This document shows, one piece after another, positions 31,847 through 41,104 of a stretch of 64,000 bases of DNA. A program made the position numbers and the translations under genes. The stretch lies in contig CANTUV010000035.1 in the NCBI GenBank assembly GCA_947685225.1, positions 2,859,501-2,923,500 of the forward strand, written 5' to 3'. The stretch is from Garcia nutans. Lineage: Eukaryota; Streptophyta; Magnoliopsida; Malpighiales; Euphorbiaceae. Within the stretch, counting starts at the first letter, position 1. Every line of letters starts with the position of its first letter. The notes under the pieces are model-generated. The model was given only the letters and a program-made list of their open reading frames with translations, had not been told where the DNA came from and made no database searches.

Positions 31847-33874
31847 AATGGAAATTATGCTGCAGTGATAATAGAAAATTGTTTGTTTGCTTCTGCTGCG
31901 CTGAGCTTAGCTAGCTATGTTCAGTTACCAAAAAAAGAAATTTATTGACTCTTTCAGTAGCTTTATTTGAGAGTTTCTGTATCCTGCAAAAGAGCACTTT
32001 TATGGTAGCTGCAAGTTTAGCTTTCTTTGACTTGAATATTATAATTTTTTACTCTGTTTATTGGGAGTTCAGTTTCTTTGTCCATACCCATGAACAAACC
32101 AGAACAGAGCAAATATCATGTACTGTAAGCTGTTGGCTTGAAAAGGAAATGACAATGGGCTTTGGTCTTTAAAAATTTTGAAAAAAAGATTACATTATTT
32201 TACTCTTTTTTTCAAAAATATTCTCCTATTTTATATATTTTTAATATACCAAGTATATATTATCATTGTGAAAAAAAAGTATTTATTATCGTTAGAAATG
32301 AAATATAACTTTAATATACTATATTTATATTAGAGATATATTCCTGAAAAAAAAATCTATTTTGAAATTAAAAGATGAAAATTATTATTTTTGCAAAAAA
32401 TGAATATTTTTTTAAATAATTTTATTTTTTCAGGGTTTTTTGGAGAAAACTTTTGAATCTTCAAACATATGCACTTCTATGTAAGTATTCATCCGATTTT
32501 AATTATTAATAACCAAATCAAATTAATTATAAGCAAACCAAATATTTTAATTTGATAAAGCTATTAATTTCATATATAATGAAATTCTTTTTAGTTTCTT
32601 AGCAAATTTGCATTAAAATCCTTTCACTGTTAAAGTAAGTTTCCTTTATGCAAGTTTCTTCTGATGTGCTTACAGTAGCTGTTTAAGTGATTGAGATGCT
32701 CGAAATTTAATGACCATTTGCAGTGGCAGACCTATTCAATTTATAAGCCCTCTCCCAAATTTTTATTTTTCTAATATATATTTATCATACATATATTATT
32801 TTTAAGTAAATAAATTTGACCTTTCTAAAGTTTTAAATATTATCAATTTGACCCAATAATTTTAAATTTCTAATTATATGATTGTGTTTATAAAAATTCC
32901 AATATTTAGTCATGTGATTATTAAAAAAATCTCAACAAATTTCTTCAAAATATCCAAAAAAAATAAAATTATTTTGAAAATCCTAACTTTTCTTCTTCTT
33001 TTTTTTCAATAATAATTATTTTTAATTTTTAATTTCAAAAATATATTATCTTCCAAGTACTTTAACTAATATATTTTTAGTACTTTTAAAGATATATTTT
33101 TAGTATACATTAGATATACTTAAATATAATTTATTATGAATTTGTTATAACTTTATTATACACATAATAATGTAATTTTATTATGGGTCGGTTATATATT
33201 TTTATAAAGTTATCAAAATACTCCTATTAAAACATACAAACATTTTATAAAATCTCATGGCGTAAATTTTCCAATCTTCCATGCCATTCGTATGCAAGTG
33301 TTCATCCAATTTTAATTATTAATAACTAGAAATCAAATTTAATATAATCAAACCAATTATTTTAATTTAATCAATCTAATTCATATATAATGAACCTTTT
33401 TTTTTAGTTTCTTAGCAAAATTTGAATTTGCAATCTGAGATAATACCAATCCACACCATAATTGTCCCTGTAAATGTCACCTCAATCACTTAAGCAGCCA
33501 TTGTAAACAAAGCAGAGGAAAGTTGCATTAAATTAAATACATTAACAAAGTAGGAAGGATCCTACTGTAATAATCTAAAGGAACAGTGATCTCCATTCAC
33601 AGAAGAGGCAATAGAAAAAAGAAAGTCTTTGCTTTACTCCAAGGCATTGCACAGTCAATCACTTCACAGTTAACAAATCTCTGCAAGTTCAGATCTTGAT
33701 GATTTGGCTGGTTCAGTTCTTGATTTCTCTGGTTCCATTTTTATGGATTTCTACTTCAATTAGATTTATTCTTTTTTGTAATGAAATGAAAAACACAAAT
33801 TATCTCCAGCTGCTAACCATGAAAATGAACCCACCCACCATCAAAATGAACCTTACAAAAACTTGCTAATTTCA
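31847..33874. other. AT-rich intergenic region with a diverged long direct repeat
   Basis: No gene was seen. It contains a direct repeat of about 140 bp (32476-32611 and 33287-33424) and a 24-bp imperfect inverted pair (32672-32695 and 33481-33504), listed in findings. Confidence 0.55.
32476..33424. repeat. Diverged direct repeat pair, about 140 bp each, 810 bp apart
   Basis: Copies at 32476-32611 and 33287-33424 share strings such as TTTTAATTATTAATAAC, TTCATATATAATGAA and TTAGTTTCTTAGCAAA, with scattered small indels. They could be termini of a small degraded element or a local duplication. Confidence 0.6.
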
Positions 33875-34962
33875 CTACTTATCAGCCCTGTTTTGACTAC
33901 AAATCTTTTGGCCATCGCCTGCAATGTAAAAATCAAATCGTTTTTTAATTTCAAAACAAATAAGGGAATCCAAGAATTACCCTTCTACATAGTAATAACA
34001 GAACATGAATAACTAGTTAAAGCTTGGAACTTGAAAGGGAAATGAACATGAAAAATTACCAAATTATATTTTCAGAACGTCTTCTAAATCTTTATAAAAT
34101 ATAGATAATCTCTTTCTCCTTCATTTCAGTGTTCCTCTTGACATTTTTACTACCTTGTTTATTACTCCCACCTTGCAAGAACCAAACCAGAAAATGGGCA
34201 ATTTCAAAAATTGTTATATAAACTTTGTATCAATAGAGTGATTAATTAACTAATTACCAGCGTTTGTTGCAGACACTTGAGGTTTCTTGAGCTGACTGCT
34301 TAGTTCAGAACTCTGCCGTTTCCTTGGACGACCAGGACCACGTTTCTTGATCTTGATTTCTTCTTCAACACAACTATGTTTCTCTTTCTTGATTTCTGCT
34401 TCAACCCAACTCTGTTTTTTGATCTTGATTACTCCTTCGACAGAACTCTGTTTCTTGTTCTTGATTTCTTCTATTTTTGAAGAAACAGAGGTTGGTGAGC
34501 TATTACTGTTCTTCTGAAGATCAGAAACTACTTTCAATTCCTTCTCACATCGATTTTTAGCGTAAATCACAACTTGGAGAGTTGTCTCATTCACCAGATT
34601 GAAAACTAGGAAATCACCCATTTCTAAATCATAATTTTTCACAAATTTATTCCATCCACTCTTGAAGAACCAACCTTCTTCATTGCTTATCAGTGATACA
34701 ACAAAAGGTTCTCCTTCCCCAGACTTCAAATTTGGTACCTTTGGCATAATTTTCCCAAACGTCTTCACAAAAGCTGGAGGTATCCTCTGCACAAAACATA
34801 CAAAATTAATTGGCTGCAATATTTAATATAATGTAATGAACAAAAAAGAGGCAAAACCCAGATCAAAATTTGAGGAAAACAGAGAAAACTCACAAGTTTC
34901 TCTGTAAAATCACCAAGCAAAACCTTGAAAAAAGTAGGCATCTCTTTTGGCTTTCTAGCCAT
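33875..34962 (-). CDS. REM/VRN1-like B3-domain protein with C-terminal AT-hook
   Basis: Exons 34962-34894, 34786-34258 and 33918-33875 give 213 aa. If the last intron is retained, the frame stops at 34250 (201 aa). A single B3 domain spans residues 8-105: PTFFKVLLGDFTEKL, RIPPAFVKTFGKIMPKVPNL, GWFFKSGWNKFVKNYDLEMG and DFLVFNLVNETTLQVVIY. The C-terminal third is Lys/Glu-rich and built of three 12-aa repeats (KKQSSVEGVIKI, KKQSWVEAEIKK, EKHSCVEEEIKI). It ends with an AT-hook, KKRGPGRPRKR. B3 domains of the REM class bind DNA and AT-hooks grip the minor groove of AT-rich DNA, so a nuclear DNA-binding role is likely; targets are unknown. It shares first-exon style (FFKV/IL.D) with the decayed B3 gene to its left. 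All frames are intact. Confidence 0.8.
34342..34472 (-). repeat. 36-bp tandem repeats coding for 12-aa units in the B3 protein
   Basis: Three full units (34342-34377, 34378-34413, 34414-34449) plus a partial fourth, each beginning GTTTCT or GTTTTT on the plus strand. The unit length keeps the frame, giving the K-K-x-S-x-V-E-x-x-I-K repeats ahead of the AT-hook. Confidence 0.85.
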
Positions 34963-35277
34963 TTTCCTGTCATTTTTGGCTTTGGAAATGCTAAACACAA
35001 GTCTGTTTAAACAAGCAGAGAGTCAAAGATCATAATATACACATGATTTTGCTGTGCTGCTTTGGAAAATAAGATATGGGAAAAAGACTGGTGAATCCTG
35101 AGCAAGATGAAGGACAAAAAAATATGGGTATTGGGCAGTAAGGTTTCTTATGACAAATGGTGATTGTGAATGATATTTTCTCCTGTTCTGTGATTCTGAT
35201 GATGTATGGTTTAATAATGACATGCAGTATATTTTAATAATATATGATACATAATGATATTATATGATATGGGTATA
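34963..35277. other. Upstream region of the B3/AT-hook gene
   Basis: Promoter and leader of the leftward B3 gene; the hAT element inserted 316 bp upstream of its ATG. No specific site was recognised. Confidence 0.45.
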
Positions 35278-35285
35278 GTTCACTC
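35278..35285. repeat. hAT target-site duplication, left copy
   Basis: GTTCACTC directly precedes the element end CAGGGGCGG and matches 39237-39244 exactly. Confidence 0.95.
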
Positions 35286-35369
35286 CAGGGGCGGAGCTGG
35301 GGGGTCGTGTGGGGGCGGACGATCCCCCCTCGCCGGCGGCAATGCAGACATATATAGGGAGAGGTCCGC

Positions 35370-35409
35370 CCCCCCAGCTCCGCCCCTGCCTGCTGCTTCT
35401 CCGCCCCTG
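35370..35409. repeat. Inverted internal copies of the hAT terminus
   Basis: At 35370-35388 the 19 bases CCCCCCAGCTCCGCCCCTG are the exact reverse complement of the element's first 19 bases (35286-35304). A second partial copy, CTCCGCCCCTG, follows at 35399-35409. The left end can therefore fold into a hairpin of about 100 nt. Confidence 0.85.
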
Positions 35410-35488
35410 CCCCCCCCTCCCAGTCCCAGTCCCACGCACGAGCGAGCGAGACCGAGGTTGAAGACAACCTGTTTCAATTTTTTTTTTT

Positions 35489-35568
35489 ACTCTATTAAGT
35501 GAAACGGCGCCGTTTCACTTGAAACGGCGCCGTTTCACTTGAAACGGCGCCGTTTCACTTAATAGAGT
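35489..35568. repeat. 80-bp near-perfect palindrome made of three 20-bp palindromic repeats
   Basis: Three copies of GAAACGGCGCCGTTTCACTT stand in a row. Each holds the perfect palindrome GAAACGGCGCCGTTTC, and the array is bracketed by ACTCTATTAAGT and its complement. The whole 80 bp equals its own reverse complement except at the two ACTT/AAGT junctions. T-run and A-run flanks extend the pairing. It lies in the leader of the hAT transposase gene. Confidence 0.95.
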
Positions 35569-36607
35569 TTAAAAAAAAAATAAAAGCCAGCAGCATTCTG
35601 CTGCTGGCTCGAGTGAAACCAAGAGAGAGGCACAGAGAGAGGCAGGGGCGGAGCGGTTGCAGCAGCAGACGACCGGCGACGGCGAGCGGGTGATCAGGCG
35701 AGAGAGACAGTGAACGAAAGGCGACGGCGACGGGCGACGGAGACGGCACGAGCAGCGGAGCAGGCAGAGGCGGGGGCGGCGGCAGCAAGGTATTTTAAAT
35801 ATCTGTAATTTTTTTTAATTTGTTTTTTTTGTAATTATTATAATTTAGGTTTATAAAATTGAAGATTTAGATTATATATTGGGTTTTAATTTTAAATATA
35901 GAATATAGTTTTGTGAATTTATGATAATTATTTTTAGGTTAAAAATTGGAGATTTGATAATTTTTATTTTAGGTAAATATTTGGTGATTTTTTTATTTAT
36001 AAAATAGATTATATTTTGGGTTTTAAATGTAGAATATAGTTTATTAATTAGTTAAATTAATTAAATTTATTGTGATTTGTGAATTTATGATAATTTTTTT
36101 TTAGGTTAAAAAATGGTGATTTGTAAATTTTTATTTTAGGTAAAGAATTGGAAATTTTTTTATATATAAAATAGATTTATTAATTATGTTGTATAATTTA
36201 AATTGATAATTTATTAATTATGTTGTATTAATTGAATTATGTTGTATTAATTTATTAATTATGTTGTATAATTTAATCAATATGGTTTTTAAATATAGAA
36301 TCTAATTTATTAATTATGTTGTATTAATTGAATTTATTTTTATTATTTGTATTTGTGATTATTAAGATTTAGGTAAAAATTGATAATTTATTTTCTATAT
36401 AAATATATATTGTTGTTTATTTGAATTTTAATTAATTATAATAATTTAATTAAAATGATATGTATTGTGATTATGTTGAATTAATTGTTTTTGTTAGTAT
36501 TTTGTGAATTGTTATTAGGTTTTAAATATAAAATGCAATTTAATGTCTTGTTTTTGTTTTAAATGCTGAATATAACTTAGGTTAAACTAATTCTAAATTG
36601 AACAGAT

Positions 36608-39126
36608 ATGGATAAATTTGTGATCAAGACTAAGAGAATACGAAATAAATATGGTGAATCCTCTAATTTCCCTATTTCGACACCGATCCCTACATTAAGT
36701 AGTCATGCAAGTCAGGAGGTATCTAGTGATGATATAAGGAGTCCGGATATTAGTTTTGATTATATTGTGGGTGACCCCGCATTGCGTAAACCTATTTATG
36801 AGTTTGATGTTGAGATTATGGATGATATTAGAAGACAATATGTGGCTAAAGGTCCTTGCCAACCACGTGGCCATAATTTTCCCCAAACAGAATTTGGAAA
36901 CATTATGAGGAGTTTTAGAGAGAATTGGTACTCTAAATTTGAGTGGTTGGAATACAGTATTTCCAAAGATGCAGCATTTTGTTTCTGGTGTTATCTTTTT
37001 AGTTCGAATAGAGGATCAAAACGAGGAGACAATGCATTCACAGAAATTGGATTTCGCAATTGGAAAAAGGCCACGGAGAGATTTAATGAACACGTTGGTG
37101 GTTCCAATAGTCCACACAATAATGCAAGAGTACTATATGTTGGTTTCAAAAATCAAAGACAAAGTGTGTCTCATATATTATCTTCCCACAGCCAAGAGCA
37201 AGAGAGGCATTATCGGACACGTTTGACAGCTGTTGTTGACTGTATACGTTTTCTTTTAGCAAATGGCTTAGCTTTTCGAGGACATGATGAGTCAGAAAAG
37301 TCTTTTTGCCGGGGTAATTTTCTTGAACTTCTCAATTGGTACAGTCAACGCAATATTGATGTTGGAAATGTAGTTAATTCAAATGCTCCTGGAAATAATC
37401 AACTCACTTCTCCACATATCCAGAAACAAATAGTGAGTGCTTGTGCTTTAGAGACAACACTAACTATTATTAAGGACGTTGGTGATGACTTTTACTCTAT
37501 ATTAATTGATGAGGCTCGTGATAATTCTGTAAAAGAACAAATGGCTGTGGTATTGAGATATGTTAACAAGTTGGGACAAGTGATGGAGCGATTAGTTGGA
37601 GTGGTACATGTGAGTGACACATCTGCATTGTCTTTAAAAAGTGCACTTGAAAAATTCTTTGCAAAACATGGGTTGTCACTAAGTAGAGTTCGAGGCCAAG
37701 GTTATGATGGGGCTTCTAATATGCGAGGTGAATTCAATGGGTTAAAAACCCTCATTTTAAATGAAAATCCCCAAGCAAGATATATTCAATGTTTCGCTCA
37801 TCAACTCCAATTAGTGCTTGTAGCAGCAGCGAGGAGCAATAGATATGTGAGTAATTTTTTTGAATATGTTACAATGATTGTGAATATGGTTGGAGTTTCA
37901 TGTAAAAGGAGAGATGCTCTCCGTCAAAAACAGCATGATGAAATCGTTCAACGTTTGGAAAGAGGTGATATTCAATCAGGAAGAGGATTACATCAAGAAA
38001 CAAGTTTGGCTCGACCCGGTGACACGCGTTGGGGTTCTCATTATAAAACAATTGTGCGGCTTCTGTCTATGTGGTCAGCAGTGAAAGCGGTTCTTGAAAA
38101 CATAATAGACGATGGAGTTGAACAAAGAACTCAAGGGACAGCTGTGGGCTTGATTGATAAAATGGAAAGTTATGATTTTATTTTCATTACTTACTTAATG
38201 AAGACGGTTTTAGGACTGACAAATGATCTATCTCAAGTCTTACAACGAAAGGATCAATGCATGGACAATGCTGTACATTTAATTGCAACGGTCAAACAGC
38301 AATTGCAAGACTTCAGGGAAAATGGATGGGATGAATTATTACAAGATGTTAATGATTTTTGTATAGATCACGATGTCACGGTCCCTAATATGGAAGATAA
38401 TGTTCCGGGTCGTCTACGTTCTAAGCGTGCTGGTATTCCTATTACTTATTATCACTACTTTCGAGTGGAAATATTTTGTCAGGTAATTATTCTTCTTCGT
38501 ATTATGATACTATAAATTTCTATGATACAACTTAATTTTCTTTTATTCAATACTAGGTTGTTGATTTTATTACACAAGAAATGGAAAATCGGTTTACAGA
38601 AACAAGTTCGGAATTGCTTTTATGCATTGCTTGTCTTTCACCTATAAATTCATTCTCCAACTTCAACCGATCTCGATTACTTCGTCTTGCTGAACTATAT
38701 CCAAATGATTTCACCAATACTGATCGAATGATACTTCAAGATCAACTTAAGACCTACATTGCTGATGTAAGAAGGAATACAGCTTTCTCTGACCTCCATG
38801 ATATTGGAACTCTTGCTCAGAAAATGGTTGAGACGGGTTATGACATTATGTTTCCTTTGGTATATCTGCTTGTCAAGTTAGCTTTAGTCTTACCTGTTGC
38901 AACGGCTACTGTTGAGAGAGCTTTTTCAACAATGAACATTATCAAGACGGATTTGCGCAATAAAATGGGAGATGATTTTCTGACCGATTGCTTGGTGTGT
39001 TATGTGGAGAAGGAAATTTTTGTAAAAATTGAAAATGAAGCTATTATGCAACGTTTTCAAAAAATGCAAACTCGTAGAATACAATTACCACCTCTTAGGT
39101 GTAGTCAATCTAGTAATGTAAATTAA
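36608..39126 (+). CDS. hAT transposase (TTF-type zinc finger, DUF4371, hAT dimerisation domain)
   Basis: Two coding exons, 36608-38482 and 38557-39126, join in phase (VEIFCQ|VVDFI) for 814 aa. Residues 60-200 form a TTF-type zinc finger (EWLEYSISKDAAFCFWCYLF). The DUF4371/RNase-H-like core follows, with YSILIDEARDNSVKEQMAVV, GQGYDGASNMRGEFNGLKTL, CFAHQLQLVLVAAA and ARPGDTRWGSHYKT. The C-terminus is the hAT dimerisation domain (LVLPVATATVERAFSTMNII, KTDLRNKMGDDFLTDCLVCY). Related host genes are called zinc finger MYM-type protein 1-like. The enzyme cuts and pastes DNA at the TIRs. No stop or frameshift interrupts it, and the motif set is complete, so it may be functional. ATG 36608 lies two bases after the leader-intron acceptor. 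Confidence 0.93.
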
Positions 39127-39236
39127 TTGTTGAACTATTGTAATATTAAATATTCAATTTTATACATAATTCGTCTGTAATTTTTTTCTCTTGGTAATTT
39201 TGCCCCCCCCTCAATAAGTCTCTGGTTCCGCCACTG

Positions 39237-39244
39237 GTTCACTC
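39237..39244. repeat. hAT target-site duplication, right copy
   Basis: GTTCACTC directly follows the element end CCGCCACTG and matches the left copy exactly. Confidence 0.95.
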
Positions 39245-41104
39245 TTTCTTTCCGTCCGGTCGAGGAAAATTTTCTCTCCCTTTCTGTCCCTGTTTAAAAA
39301 AAATATTGAAAATTTTAGTCTCATTTAGAGTAAATTCCCGCAGGGGATAGAAATTTTCTATCCCCGCTCCAACCCTAAATTATACAACCGATCCTTGATA
39401 ATCTTTCTACATACTCATCATGAATGATAAACCATAAATTAAACAAGGGGTAAAAGGTTAAAATAATACGATGATTAGCAATAGATTAGGTCTACTAGTA
39501 TTAAGTACATATTTTCAAATGTGAAGACTTACCTTAAAATGGTTTTTTGGGTTCTGGGTTTTGACCCTTTAGGTAAATTAGCAAGAATTATTGCTAGAAT
39601 TTATTTGGGAAATCAAGGTGTTTGATTCAATCCAAATCTGTTGCTTGATTTCCTCCATTAATCTATCTCATGCCAATCCTGTATTTGGAAAAAAAAAAGA
39701 GGGAAATTTTGGTTAGTTTCATTATAAAAAAAGTTCAAAATGTAAATATAAATCTCCTAAATTCAGAGATGTTTCAAAAATAATTAAATTAGACACTGAA
39801 TAATAAGACTAAAACAATTAAATGGTGAACATAATAATATATCAATGGCGTAATCTTGAAATAGCTTATGTGCATTAGTTAGACTTGGAAAATTAACAAA
39901 GGTTTAAAACTTTTCTTCTTGTAGATCGAAAATTATACTTGCTTGTAAATTTAAAAATATACTACAAAAGGACTCGTGCCATGTTGTTCACATTATACAT
40001 ACTATTAATTTAAATACATAGAAATTTATAATTCTATCTTGATAATAATTCATATAAATAATAAAAATTATTTATTAATTCAAATACAATAATACTACGA
40101 ATAATAAATAAAAAAATACTTACAAAAAAAAATAAAAAAAAATAACACTAACAACCTAAAAGAATAACTCCAATCACTTAACAAACTTAATCAAAACAAA
40201 AAACAAATAGTAGACAATACTCAGGACAAACCAATAATAACAAGATAAAAGATGGATATGTATATATACATTAAATATCACTAGCAAATAAATTATATGT
40301 ACAAAATAATTTATTTTTCATAGGAAATATAAACATTAATATGAAAATAAAGAAATTTAATTTTAAAAGAAATTTAATGTGTATGGGAAATATGAAGATT
40401 TTAAGTTTAGCAAGTAAAGGAATTTAATTTGCAAAGAATTTTAGTGTGCATAGGAAATATGGATTTAATTTGCTCAAAAATGTGAAAATTTATAATTAAT
40501 AAATAAAGAAATTTAATTTGTAAAGAAGTTTATTTGTATAGAAAATATGAAAATTTGTAATTTACTAAATAAAAAATTAATTTATATAAAAATATGAAAA
40601 TTAACACGGAAATTTTTATTTTAATAGATAAAATTTTAATTTGTATAAAAATATAAAAATTAATATGAAAAATTTAATTTACAAGGAAAATATGTAAACG
40701 TGACAAATTAAAATAAATCTTATAACAAAAAAAAATGATAATCATTGATGATTTATTTACTTCATTGCCTTTCACATATTTGATAAGAAATAAAACTTAA
40801 GTATTATGAAATCAATCAAATTATATTCAAAATTTATTTTTTAAAATATTAATGCTAATAATTAATAAATAAAAAAAGTAAATACCCTGTCCATTAGACC
40901 AATATTTACAATTTTTTTCTTTTATATTTAGGATTTAGGAATAAATGTGTATGTTAGCCAATCTATATCTGACACGTTGTGAACCCATGTTTCTTAATCT
41001 AAGGGCAGCATCACCTGATTCCTGCTTTCCAATTCTCCAGTAGAATGCTTAAACCCTGCTGCTCTTGATCCCCCTAAAACCCCACAAGAGAACCACCAGA
41101 AGTC
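39245..41104. other. AT-rich intergenic region with a small palindrome
   Basis: No gene is visible. A near-perfect 23-bp palindrome (GGGGATAGAAA...TCTATCCCC) lies near 39346-39368. The last 100 bp are the short, less AT-rich leader of the prolyl-oligopeptidase gene. Confidence 0.55.

Larger units (their letters stand above)
35286..39236 (+). mobile_element. Complete hAT-superfamily DNA transposon, 3951 bp
   Basis: The element is bounded by imperfect terminal inverted repeats, CAGGGGCGGAGCTGG on the left and CAGTGGCGGAACCAG (reverse complement) on the right. A perfect 8-bp target-site duplication, GTTCACTC, flanks it, the hallmark of hAT insertion. It contains a GC-rich leader exon (to about 35790), a leader intron of about 815 bp (donor AAG|GTATTT, acceptor AACAG at 36605) and an uninterrupted transposase in two coding exons. 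The GC-rich first 500 bp contrasts sharply with the AT-rich surroundings. All parts needed for autonomy appear present; activity is not proven. Confidence 0.93.

Noticed and set aside
35234..35788. Pro/Ala/Gly-rich open frames on both strands at the hAT left end
   Set aside because: Three or more overlapping open frames arise simply because GC-rich DNA lacks stops; the transposase and TIRs explain the region.
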